From positions 2,082,501 through 2,146,500 of the forward strand of contig NZ_CP116902.1 of assembly GCF_028471905.1 (NCBI RefSeq): a stretch of 64,000 bases of DNA, written 5' to 3'. The notes beneath the pieces are model-generated. The model had not been told where the DNA came from, did not search any database, and saw only the letters and a program-made list of their open reading frames with translations. The translations under genes and the position numbers were made by a program. Shown here piece by piece: positions 1 to 6,639 of this stretch. This DNA comes from Aneurinibacillus uraniidurans. GTDB taxonomy: Bacteria > Bacillota > Bacilli > Aneurinibacillales > Aneurinibacillaceae. The stretch's first letter is position 1. Each line of letters starts with the position of its first letter.

Positions 1-1
1 A

Positions 2-2101
2 ATGCGTCAAATCGCACAAGAAGCCTATCTGTTTACGCTGCCTCTTGCTATTTTGTATTACGAGAACAGCGATTACACCCAAGCTTTACTACAGCTTGAG
101 GAAGGGCTTGAACACTTCCCTACATCCGTAGAGTTGCTTATTTACAAAACGATGGTTCTTCGGGAAATGAACAAACAGGCAGAAGCGAAGGAAGTGATAA
201 AACAAGCACTCCACATCGACGAACAGTCTCCCTATCCGTTCCGTGAATTTTCAATTATTGCGGCGCGGCTACATAGCGAAGGGAAAGTGGATCAATCCCT
301 GCAAATTCTTACAGACATAATTGAGTACACCGACTATGACTATGCGTATGAGCGACGGGCACATATTTTGCGAGAAAGTGGCGAAGACGAGCGGGCGCTG
401 GCTGATCTGAATGAGGCTATTCGTTTGAATCCAAAGCCATATATGTATTGGTATGCGCGCGCAATCATTTATAAGGATTTCGGTGATTTCGAACAAGCAG
501 TGGCAGATTTCAACGAGGTAATTAAGCGGGAGACTGAGGAAACCGTCATTTCTACGTACTATGAGTTAGCTCGTACATATGTACAAATGGAAGATTACCC
601 GGAAGCCATTCGTATTTTCAAAATGACGGTAGAGGACCCATCACGTGAGATTCCGATTTATTACTATTGGTTGTCTTACTCATTAGAACAAATAGGAGAA
701 GTGGAAGAAGCGATCCATTACTTGCAGAAAGGGAAAGAAAGCATTTCATTCTTTGAGTCTCAGCCCGATCACGGTATTTCACTTTATCAAGAACGTGCCG
801 GTTATTCGATGCCGGCCATTGATGCGGTGCGATCTTCTTTGCAAACGCATTGTTATTACACATTACCTTTGGCCAGACTTTATCTTACACAAGAAAACTA
901 TACGCAAGCACAGGAGCAACTTGACGAAGGGCTCTCTATATTTCCTCAATCACTCAGTCTTTTATTCTGCAAAAGTGAAATACTACAAAACATGGGACGA
1001 TGGAAAGAAGCTGAGACGCTTCTCCTTCAAGCTGTACACGATCATGAAGAGGAAGCACCTTGTTATGAGCTAGCCCGCCTGTATTGGGCACAAGATGAAG
1101 ACGAACAGGCCTTGCAAGTTTTACTTACCTTGCACGAAAAGCATCCTCCCTCTCCCACTTCGCTTTATCTGCTTGCCGATGCTTATTATCGACTCGAAAG
1201 ATATGAAGAAGCGTATGAGATAAACAAAAAACTTATTGAAATGGAAGATGATGACGTCCTTAATTTTGTTCAACAGGGGAATATTTTAGTAGGTATCGAA
1301 GATTTCGCACAGGCTAATGCCGCTTATTCACTTGCGATCAAACTGCACGATCGTGAAGATATACGCATGAAGCGAAGTTATGCTCGTTATCAAATACAGC
1401 AGCATGAAAATGCTCTTGAAGATCTTTATCAAGCAGCCGAATTAAATCCAGAGCTAAAAGAAGTTGAATATTACCATACAGCAATGGGACGCGTATTTTA
1501 CGGTATGGAATTGTGGGAGCTTGCGCTGACTGAGTTTACGGAAGGGCTACGCATAAATCCAGAGGCTGCCTGGATTTATGAACAATGTGCGAACTGTCAT
1601 ATTCAACTTGATAAACCGAAATTAGCAATTCGAGATTGTACCCGAGGACTTGCGATTGATCCTCTCTCTGGCTCGCTCTATTGGCTACGTGGCTATCTTC
1701 ATTATCAAAGCGGGAATTATGAAGAAGCGTTACTAGATACCCTCGAATATCGGACATTGCATCCAGAGCTCGATCACGCCCATTATAATCTAGGCGTTCT
1801 ATACAGACGGTTAAGGCGAATCGATGAAGCACTCGAAGTTTTTACGCAATGTCTTACGATTAACCCACAGCATGGGAGTAGTTATTTGGAACGTGCCCAT
1901 ATTTATTATGATCATCAGCTGGAGTTTGCGCTTGCGATTGATGATATCGTACTATGGTCTCTCTATGAAGATAAAGAATGGAGTTTAGACGAACGGATTG
2001 AGCAAATCAGTGAGCTAGATGGTTTTGATGATGAGATCATTTTAAAGGCGATCAATCAATTGCAGCAGTTATATAATCCATCCCCGCATCTGCTTCAATA
2101 A
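2..2101 (+). CDS. Large TPR-repeat protein (probably 5'-truncated by window)
   Basis: A 699-residue reading frame built almost entirely of tetratricopeptide repeats, recognisable by recurring W/Y-x-L-G/A-x2-Y and A-x4-A-I-x-L-x-P spacing (for example near residues 130-170 and 520-600). TPR arrays are helical scaffolds for protein-protein contacts; no catalytic domain, signal peptide or membrane segment is visible. Two stretches are recognisably similar: residues about 10-110 and about 277-380 share the order PLAxLY, YTQA, LxEGL, FPxS and a conserved Y/F-E-LAR-like segment, so the protein contains an internal duplication of roughly 270 residues. The first ATG lies at base 2 with no visible ribosome binding site, so the true start may be upstream of the window. 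It is followed closely by a hairpin terminator. Function unknown. Confidence 0.8.
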   Translation: MRQIAQEAYLFTLPLAILYYENSDYTQALLQLEEGLEHFPTSVELLIYKTMVLREMNKQAEAKEVIKQALHIDEQSPYPFREFSIIAARLHSEGKVDQSLQILTDIIEYTDYDYAYERRAHILRESGEDERALADLNEAIRLNPKPYMYWYARAIIYKDFGDFEQAVADFNEVIKRETEETVISTYYELARTYVQMEDYPEAIRIFKMTVEDPSREIPIYYYWLSYSLEQIGEVEEAIHYLQKGKESISFFESQPDHGISLYQERAGYSMPAIDAVRSSLQTHCYYTLPLARLYLTQENYTQAQEQLDEGLSIFPQSLSLLFCKSEILQNMGRWKEAETLLLQAVHDHEEEAPCYELARLYWAQDEDEQALQVLLTLHEKHPPSPTSLYLLADAYYRLERYEEAYEINKKLIEMEDDDVLNFVQQGNILVGIEDFAQANAAYSLAIKLHDREDIRMKRSYARYQIQQHENALEDLYQAAELNPELKEVEYYHTAMGRVFYGMELWELALTEFTEGLRINPEAAWIYEQCANCHIQLDKPKLAIRDCTRGLAIDPLSGSLYWLRGYLHYQSGNYEEALLDTLEYRTLHPELDHAHYNLGVLYRRLRRIDEALEVFTQCLTINPQHGSSYLERAHIYYDHQLEFALAIDDIVLWSLYEDKEWSLDERIEQISELDGFDDEIILKAINQLQQLYNPSPHLLQ

Positions 2102-2104
2102 GAA

Positions 2105-2151
2105 AAAAGCTGTCCCAAAAGAACTAGAACATGGCGGACGGGACAGCTTTT
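2105..2151 (+). terminator. Terminator after TPR gene
   Basis: Perfect 12-bp inverted repeat AAAAGCTGTCCC (2105-2116) / GGGACAGCTTTT (2140-2151), starting three bases after the TPR stop codon. The T-run is formed by the end of the stem itself. Confidence 0.75.
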
Positions 2152-2163
2152 GTTGTAGAATCG

Positions 2164-2392
2164 ACAACGTTTGGTGGTGAGGGAGAAGGAGCCGTTCGCT
2201 TCAGTACGCTTGCAGAGAAGTAGTAGCTGTCCGCTCCGGGAGCCCGACGAACTCGCCCGCAAAGAACAGCCTGCGATGCTCGTTCACTGAAGGATTGCGG
2301 GCAAAAGCCCGTTCGTCGTTCTCCCTCCGCTGAGTAGGTGCGTACAGGCGCTTGTGTTCCTCCCTTCTCCCACTCCCCGCACAACGTTTCGG
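2164..2392 (+). repeat. Structured intergenic element, copy A
   Basis: A GC-rich ~229-bp block with nested complementarity. The ends pair through AACGTT (2166-2171 / 2383-2388) and GGGAGAAGG / CCTTCTCCC (2181-2189 / 2363-2371). The core pairs through GACGAAC / GTTCGTC (2246-2252 / 2311-2317) and GCCCGCAA / TTGCGGGC (2255-2262 / 2295-2302). A homologous block lies at 2520-2750 in the opposite orientation. The shared core reads GTACGCTT, then CTGTCCGCT, then GACGAACTCGCCC, then GGGCAAAAGCCCGTTCGTC, then CGTACAGGCG. Preserved pairing with changed sequence argues for a functional RNA or DNA structure. I do not recognise the family; possibilities are a non-autonomous mobile element or a structured RNA. 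The open frames across it are GC-rich and lack homologous character. Confidence 0.7.
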
Positions 2393-2519
2393 TTTACAAA
2401 AAGACTCTCGTCGCTAGAATTGATTTGCTCGATAGACACTGACTTTTTGAAAGACGGTTTTCTTTATTTTTACCTGCATAGCAAAGCTCAGTATCTTGAT
2501 TATTCTTGATGATGTTTAA

Positions 2520-2750
2520 CCAAAGTGTGTTAGGAGCGGGATCGGGCGGGGCTGCGGAACGCCTGTACGTGCCTGCTTAGTGGAAGGGGGCAGACGAACG
2601 GGCTTTTGCCCACAATGCTTCACTGTAATCCATCGTGGGCATCTTTTGTGGGCGAGTTCGTCTGGCGCCTGAAGCGGACAGTTACAGCTTCTCCGTAAGC
2701 GTACCAAGTGACGAGGACCCGCCCGATCCCGCTCCTCCACCACACTTTGG
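2520..2750 (-). repeat. Structured intergenic element, copy B (inverted)
   Basis: Second copy of the element, reading on the minus strand. Its ends are longer stems: CCAAAGTGTG / CACACTTTGG (2520-2529 / 2741-2750) and a perfect 19-bp AGGAGCGGGATCGGGCGGG / complement (2532-2550 / 2718-2736). The core pairs through GACGAAC / GTTCGTC (2593-2599 / 2656-2662) and GCCCACAA / TTGTGGGC (2608-2615 / 2646-2653). Compared with copy A, one G:C pair in the core stem has become A:T on both sides, and the outer stem sequence differs completely but still pairs. The 127 bases between the copies show no gene or clear structure. Confidence 0.7.
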
Positions 2751-2770
2751 ATAAAAACCACCCTCAAGAA

Positions 2771-2825
2771 AAGAAAGAGGCTGCCTCAGTCGCTGTGTTA
2801 CAGCATTTGAAACAACCTCTTTCTT
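2771..2825 (-). terminator. Terminator of SMR operon
   Basis: 10-bp inverted repeat AAGAAAGAGG (2771-2780) / CCTCTTTCTT (2816-2825) just after the SMR stop codon on the minus strand, with a T-rich tail. Confidence 0.7.
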
Positions 2826-2833
2826 ATTGAATG

Positions 2834-3148
2834 TTATGATAGAGACTTTAATCCTGTAACACCAATTATGATCGCAACGAGACTAACAATCCGCGCAATA
2901 TTCTTTGATTCTCCAAAGAAAATCATATTCACCAAAACCGCACCAGCTGTTCCCATCCCAATCCATACGGAGTACGCTACACTTACTTGCAAATAATTGA
3001 AAGATGCATATAAACATGCAAAGGCTGCTCCAAGCCCACCAATATAGATCGCTCCGTTGCGTACTGTTTTATTTTGACTATACAGCTTAAGACCAATGAC
3101 ACCGACCATTTCACTTACTGCCGCCAAACATACAAATAACCAACCCAT
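2834..3148 (-). CDS. SMR-family efflux subunit (second of pair)
   Basis: Small multidrug resistance family protein of 104 residues with four predicted membrane helices, the usual length. It keeps the helix-1 glutamate (residue 13, in AAVSEMVGVIGLK), the proton/drug coupling residue of the family, and the YSVWIGMGTAGAVLVN helix-3 segment. It lies 2 bp after another SMR gene and both follow a TetR gene, so the two subunits probably form a heterodimeric exporter, as in YkkCD or the B. subtilis yvdTSR arrangement. The substrate could be a quaternary cation or guanidinium compound; nothing in the sequence decides this. No guanidine riboswitch is visible upstream. Family assignment is firm, substrate is not. 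Confidence 0.88.
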   Translation of the reverse strand: MGWLFVCLAAVSEMVGVIGLKLYSQNKTVRNGAIYIGGLGAAFACLYASFNYLQVSVAYSVWIGMGTAGAVLVNMIFFGESKNIARIVSLVAIIIGVTGLKSLS

Positions 3149-3150
3149 GA

Positions 3151-3498
3151 TTAAAACGTTCCTTCCATATTTTTATCGATTACTTTATTATCCGCGAGCT
3201 TTAACCCGATGATCCCCGCAATCAGCAGTGTCATAAACAGAACTTTTTCTACACTAAAATTTCCGTCAAACAAGAAAACATCCATAAGCGCCGTCCCTAT
3301 TGTGCCTACGCCTGCAAAAATGGCATACACCGTTCCGGTTGGAATCGTGTCACACGCTTTCGGAAGCGTATAGAAATCAAAGAGAATAAACACGATAACC
3401 AATCCCCACTGCCACCAGGTTTCAGCCGTATTAAAACCAAACACCCAAATTAATTCAAACAGACAAGTTAAGATCACATATATCCAAGATTTATTCAT
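3151..3498 (-). CDS. SMR-family efflux subunit (first of pair)
   Basis: SMR transporter of 115 residues from the chosen ATG at 3498, preceded by an AGGTGG ribosome binding site. A longer frame to 3531 exists, but its extra codons overlap the putative operator at 3514-3530 and lack a good ribosome binding site. Four hydrophobic helices; the helix-1 glutamate is present in LFELIWVFGF. Helix 3 has the GTVYAIFAGVGTIGTALMD segment typical of the YkkC-like partner of paired SMR pumps. A short hydrophilic tail follows the last helix. It is probably cotranscribed with the next SMR gene and repressed by the TetR protein encoded just upstream. Confidence 0.88.
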   Translation of the reverse strand: MNKSWIYVILTCLFELIWVFGFNTAETWWQWGLVIVFILFDFYTLPKACDTIPTGTVYAIFAGVGTIGTALMDVFLFDGNFSVEKVLFMTLLIAGIIGLKLADNKVIDKNMEGTF

Positions 3499-3513
3499 TA
3501 CTACCACCTCTAA

Positions 3514-3530
3514 TGACTGATTATCATTCA
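3514..3530. promoter_or_regulatory. Putative TetR operator, site 1
   Basis: TGACTGA-TTA-TCATTCA, an inverted repeat with one mismatch, directly upstream of the SMR ribosome binding site. The same 7-3-7 arrangement recurs at 4170-4186 upstream of tetR. Confidence 0.6.
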
Positions 3531-3540
3531 TTTTATTGCG

Positions 3541-3559
3541 TGGAATAATGAATATTCCA
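3541..3559. repeat. Short inverted repeat between tetR and SMR genes
   Basis: TGGAATA-N5-TATTCCA, perfect 7-bp arms. It could be a second regulatory site; the stem is too weak and lacks a T-run for a good terminator. Confidence 0.35.
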
Positions 3560-3564
3560 CTTTT

Positions 3565-4149
3565 CTATTCCTGAACCTCTCGAACATGCAGGGCATGCTT
3601 CAAAAATTCCAAAACCTCTGCTTTTTGAACGAGCACCTTATCTTCTTGCTTGAAGTCATATAAATAAATTTGTTCAGCTGCCGATTCAATAAGACCAATT
3701 ACCAACTTTGCCGTACGTTCCACATCAATCGAATCGCGGATGATGCCAGAAGTTTTAGCTTGTTGCAAAAAGTTGCGTACCCATGAACAGAAAGGCTCAT
3801 AGATCGTTTCCCATTCTTTTATATATTCTGTTGCGGCAAGACCGGCATAAATAAGAGACAACACTTCTCGATAATCGCGCGTGACGATGAAAATCGCATC
3901 AATCATCTGTTCTAATTTAGTAAGGAAAGACGCTTCTTCTTGCACATGCTCTTTGACCGCAGCAATCGTCTTCTCGATCATTACTTCTGCTATGGCTGGC
4001 ATAACAGCTAGCTTTGACGGAAAGTATAAGTAGAACGTACCTTGTGCAATTCCAGCTAATGTCACAATATCCGAAATTTTCGTTTTCTCAATTCCTTTAT
4101 CTCGAAAAGCCTCTATCGCGGCATGAATAATTTTTTCTCGTTTGTTCAT
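3565..4149 (-). CDS. TetR-family repressor of the SMR pair
   Basis: A 194-residue TetR/AcrR regulator. The N-terminal helix-turn-helix runs over about residues 1-50 (REKIIHAAIEAFRDKG, then TKISDIVTLAGIAQGTFYLYF), followed by an all-helical ligand-binding domain. ATG at 4149 was chosen because GGAG lies 7 bases upstream; the longer TTG start at 4155 would crowd the site. The gene heads the tetR-SMR-SMR cluster and both flanks carry the same 17-bp inverted repeat, so it likely represses itself and the pump genes. The inducer is unknown. Gene order resembles B. subtilis yvdT-yvdS-yvdR. Confidence 0.88.
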   Translation of the reverse strand: MNKREKIIHAAIEAFRDKGIEKTKISDIVTLAGIAQGTFYLYFPSKLAVMPAIAEVMIEKTIAAVKEHVQEEASFLTKLEQMIDAIFIVTRDYREVLSLIYAGLAATEYIKEWETIYEPFCSWVRNFLQQAKTSGIIRDSIDVERTAKLVIGLIESAAEQIYLYDFKQEDKVLVQKAEVLEFLKHALHVREVQE

Positions 4150-4169
4150 TATCAAACTCCTTACTTATA

Positions 4170-4186
4170 TGACTGACTCTCATTCA
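4170..4186. promoter_or_regulatory. Putative TetR operator, site 2
   Basis: TGACTGA-CTC-TCATTCA about 20 bp upstream of the tetR start; same arms and spacing as site 1 at 3514-3530. Confidence 0.6.
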
Positions 4187-4213
4187 TTTTACAACTTATT
4201 TGCTATTTTGTCA

Positions 4214-4250
4214 AAACAGGTGCCCCACTTATTATGTAGGGCACCTGTTT
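4214..4250 (-). terminator. Terminator of hydrolase gene
   Basis: 12-bp perfect arms AAACAGGTGCCC (4214-4225) / GGGCACCTGTTT (4239-4250), downstream of the hydrolase stop on the minus strand, with TTTTG following. Confidence 0.8.
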
Positions 4251-4258
4251 ATCGTCGT

Positions 4259-5023
4259 TTATTTATTCGTGAATGAAAACTCTTTTGGCTCACTTTGTTG
4301 GAAAAATTCCCGTATACGTGTGTAGTCACCCAGCAAATTCGGGTCATTGTGTCTTGCATGTTTCACAATGCGCAGCTGGACTGGAAGCTGGCTATTTAAG
4401 CTTAACTTTGTAAATACGAGAGCGTTATTTTGCCATCGTACTGCATGATCGCCATCTCCATGTGTGACTAGACAAGGACACGAGAACAACTCTTTATCCA
4501 ATATCGCATCATTTTCAAACCAAGCATCCACTTGATTGTACGGAATGTTGTAAGCTTCCGCAATTTCGTACCCGATCCGATCGATTCCTTCTTTTTTTGT
4601 GATGTATGATCGATGAGCGGATAAGTCAAGTACGGGATTAATGAGCATAGTTGACATAATAGGAATATCGTTACCTGCCAGAATGTTCAAGCATGTTATG
4701 CCTCCCATACTTATTCCTAACATATGAACATATGGATTGATGTTACACTGTTCCACTAAAACATGATGTAAGCCTTGCATATTTTTTATCGCTTCGGGGT
4801 TTCCCCAATGCTTTTGATTGGCATGGTTACAAATTCCAATCGTATACCCTTGTTCGACTAAGTGCTGCAACAGCCCTCGTTTTTCCTCATTTTCATGAAA
4901 ATCGCTCGAATTCTCCGACACATAGCTTGTACTACCACCTGCGATGATGATCCCATATCCATTGGGGACTTCCGGTCTCATAATCACACTATGATTTCCG
5001 TTTATCTTGCTAAATATTTGCAT
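4259..5023 (-). CDS. Alpha/beta hydrolase
   Basis: A 254-residue cytoplasmic alpha/beta-hydrolase. The nucleophile elbow is GISMGG (Ser near residue 105), the acid is probably Asp in HGDGDH (about residue 190), and the catalytic His is in KHARHND (about residue 224). No signal peptide. The start has an AGAGGTGG site a few bases upstream. It lies alone between its own terminator and a 140-bp upstream region with a 9-bp inverted repeat. Substrate cannot be told from the sequence; esterase or peptidase-like (dienelactone-hydrolase-type) activity is possible. Confidence 0.75.
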   Translation of the reverse strand: MQIFSKINGNHSVIMRPEVPNGYGIIIAGGSTSYVSENSSDFHENEEKRGLLQHLVEQGYTIGICNHANQKHWGNPEAIKNMQGLHHVLVEQCNINPYVHMLGISMGGITCLNILAGNDIPIMSTMLINPVLDLSAHRSYITKKEGIDRIGYEIAEAYNIPYNQVDAWFENDAILDKELFSCPCLVTHGDGDHAVRWQNNALVFTKLSLNSQLPVQLRIVKHARHNDPNLLGDYTRIREFFQQSEPKEFSFTNK

Positions 5024-5050
5024 GTCTTTACCACCTCTTCATTACAGCAG

Positions 5051-5110
5051 AAGGTATATCCTCCTTTTTCTATCTTGTTTTACTAGACTTAATTTTAAAG
5101 AATATACCTT
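5051..5110. repeat. Inverted repeat flanking hydrolase promoter region
   Basis: AAGGTATAT (5051-5059) and ATATACCTT (5102-5110), perfect 9-bp arms separated by 42 bp in the region upstream of the hydrolase gene. It might be a spaced operator; function unknown. Confidence 0.3.
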
Positions 5111-5161
5111 TTATTTGAGTTTGTAAACACAAGCACTGCCTCTTCTTTATTACTTTAACAA

Positions 5162-6448
5162 TCAAAAGGTCGTGCGCAGCAAACGATTGATTTCTAATAA
5201 TACAATGTTTACACTCAGCCATACGCCCCCAAAAACATACCCTGCTATGATATCGCTCGGATACTTTAATGCGAAATACAAATGGCTGACCCCGACAAGA
5301 ATCTCAATCAGAAAGAAGCTGGTTCCAATCATCATCCTTACGATTGGATTTTCAAGATGGCGAATCAATAAGAACGCCGCAAATCCGTAAACAACCGTCA
5401 CCATCAACGTATGTTCACTTGGAAAATTGTACGAAAGATGTTCCACATGCGATAAAGCGAGTGATAGATGATGAAAAATATGCTGTAGCCCTTCTTCAAA
5501 AAGTTTTGCACCGAAAAAAGTGAAGCAGAGAAAAAAAGCTTCCAGGCCTCGGTTTTTTTTCACAACGATAATCCATCCAAGCGAAAGAACAGCGACTGAA
5601 ATCAGAGCCGGCCACGATGCTGCATAAGCAAACAACCGCATCCAACCTGCCCAATCTGAGGTAAACACTAACGGAACAAGCGCGCTTACAACCTCGTCGA
5701 ACTGCTTAAACTCGTTCGCCAGAAAGTCTTCAATAAGACTGATCATGACAATGAAGAGAATGACCCCGATTGCGGCGACTGTCGTAACAAGAAACCGGAC
5801 ACGTCCTAGAGAATGAAACGTATGTACGATCCTTGTAAGTATCGTTGTCGTGATCGCTTTTAGCTGCGCTTTGTTATTTTTGTACAATAAGTAAAGAACA
5901 ATCGCCACCGCAATGACAATCCCCGCAATAATGAGATACTTTTTTATCGCAGGGTGGAAATGTTTCCATTGCGATCCCAGGATTTTGCCAAGTGAAATAA
6001 CAGTCCCTGCCCAAATAAAAGCACCCGTATATGCATAAAGCGCAAATTTCCGAAAAGGTAAGCGATTAATACCCGAGAAGTATCCAGTAAAATGCCGGAC
6101 ACCTGGAATAAAGTAAGCAATTATTAATAGCTTGTTTCCATATCGGCTGAACCATTGGGAAACTTTTTCGAGTCTCTCGGGTCCTAGATGAATATAGTGA
6201 CCATATTTATGAAAAAACGGAGCACCAAGCGCAAAACCTATCCAGTAAGCGAGTGTCATCCCTAATGCACTTCCACTGAAAGCTACCAGGATGCTCAGTC
6301 CCCAATTCATTTTTCCCTGAAAAACAAGAAATCCCACATAACTCATAAGGGGTTCCCCAGGAATCGGAAGGGCGATCAATTCCAGCAAAAGCGACAAAAA
6401 TAAAACGATATATCCATAATGATTCATCCAAGGTACTATATGTTCCAC
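5162..6448 (-). CDS. DedA / PAP2-like membrane fusion protein
   Basis: A 428-residue polytopic membrane protein. Residues about 1-190 are a DedA (SNARE-associated) domain with the conserved PIPGEPLM re-entrant segment and the FIPGVRHFTGYFSG motif; DedA proteins act in envelope lipid and undecaprenyl-phosphate trafficking. Residues about 220-428 resemble a PAP2 phosphatase by topology and by FPSEH and YPSDIIAGY. The canonical PAP2 signature is degraded: K-x6-RP reads K-x6-QH, PSGH reads PSEH, and SR-x5-H-x3-D reads SH-x5-K-x3-D, so the usual His nucleophile is Lys. Start is GTG with AAGGAAGAG upstream. Phosphatase activity is doubtful; a lipid-binding or transport role is possible. Confidence 0.82.
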   Translation of the reverse strand: MEHIVPWMNHYGYIVLFLSLLLELIALPIPGEPLMSYVGFLVFQGKMNWGLSILVAFSGSALGMTLAYWIGFALGAPFFHKYGHYIHLGPERLEKVSQWFSRYGNKLLIIAYFIPGVRHFTGYFSGINRLPFRKFALYAYTGAFIWAGTVISLGKILGSQWKHFHPAIKKYLIIAGIVIAVAIVLYLLYKNNKAQLKAITTTILTRIVHTFHSLGRVRFLVTTVAAIGVILFIVMISLIEDFLANEFKQFDEVVSALVPLVFTSDWAGWMRLFAYAASWPALISVAVLSLGWIIVVKKNRGLEAFFLCFTFFGAKLFEEGLQHIFHHLSLALSHVEHLSYNFPSEHTLMVTVVYGFAAFLLIRHLENPIVRMMIGTSFFLIEILVGVSHLYFALKYPSDIIAGYVFGGVWLSVNIVLLEINRLLRTTF

Positions 6449-6563
6449 CAGTTCTCTTCCTTCCCATTAATCCCGTAAAGTCTATCCCGGTACTATTCGT
6501 AAATCTCAAGTAAAAGGACGAGATATTTATTAAAAAAGTTCACTGCAATGAAAAAAACAGTAA

Positions 6564-6602
6564 AAGCCTTCCGATTCTATTAAGAATATCATCGGAAGGC
6601 TT
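6564..6602 (-). terminator. Terminator of chemoreceptor gene
   Basis: AAGCCTTCCGAT (6564-6575) / ATCGGAAGGCTT (6591-6602), perfect 12-bp stem followed by TTTT on the minus strand. Confidence 0.85.
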
Positions 6603-6639
6603 CTTTATTATATCTCAATTCCATGATTACTATTATATA

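Noticed and set aside
2124-2384. 86-codon minus-strand ORF in copy A of the structured element
   Set aside because: It lies wholly within a self-complementary block and its composition follows the stem sequence; no ribosome binding site or homologous counterpart in copy B.
2516-2767. 83-codon minus-strand ORF in copy B
   Set aside because: Same reason; the encoded sequence is not similar to that of copy A although the DNA is, so selection is not on protein.
3499-3564. Guanidine riboswitch in front of the SMR pair
   Set aside because: The short gap contains a TetR-type inverted repeat and no guanidine aptamer sequence.
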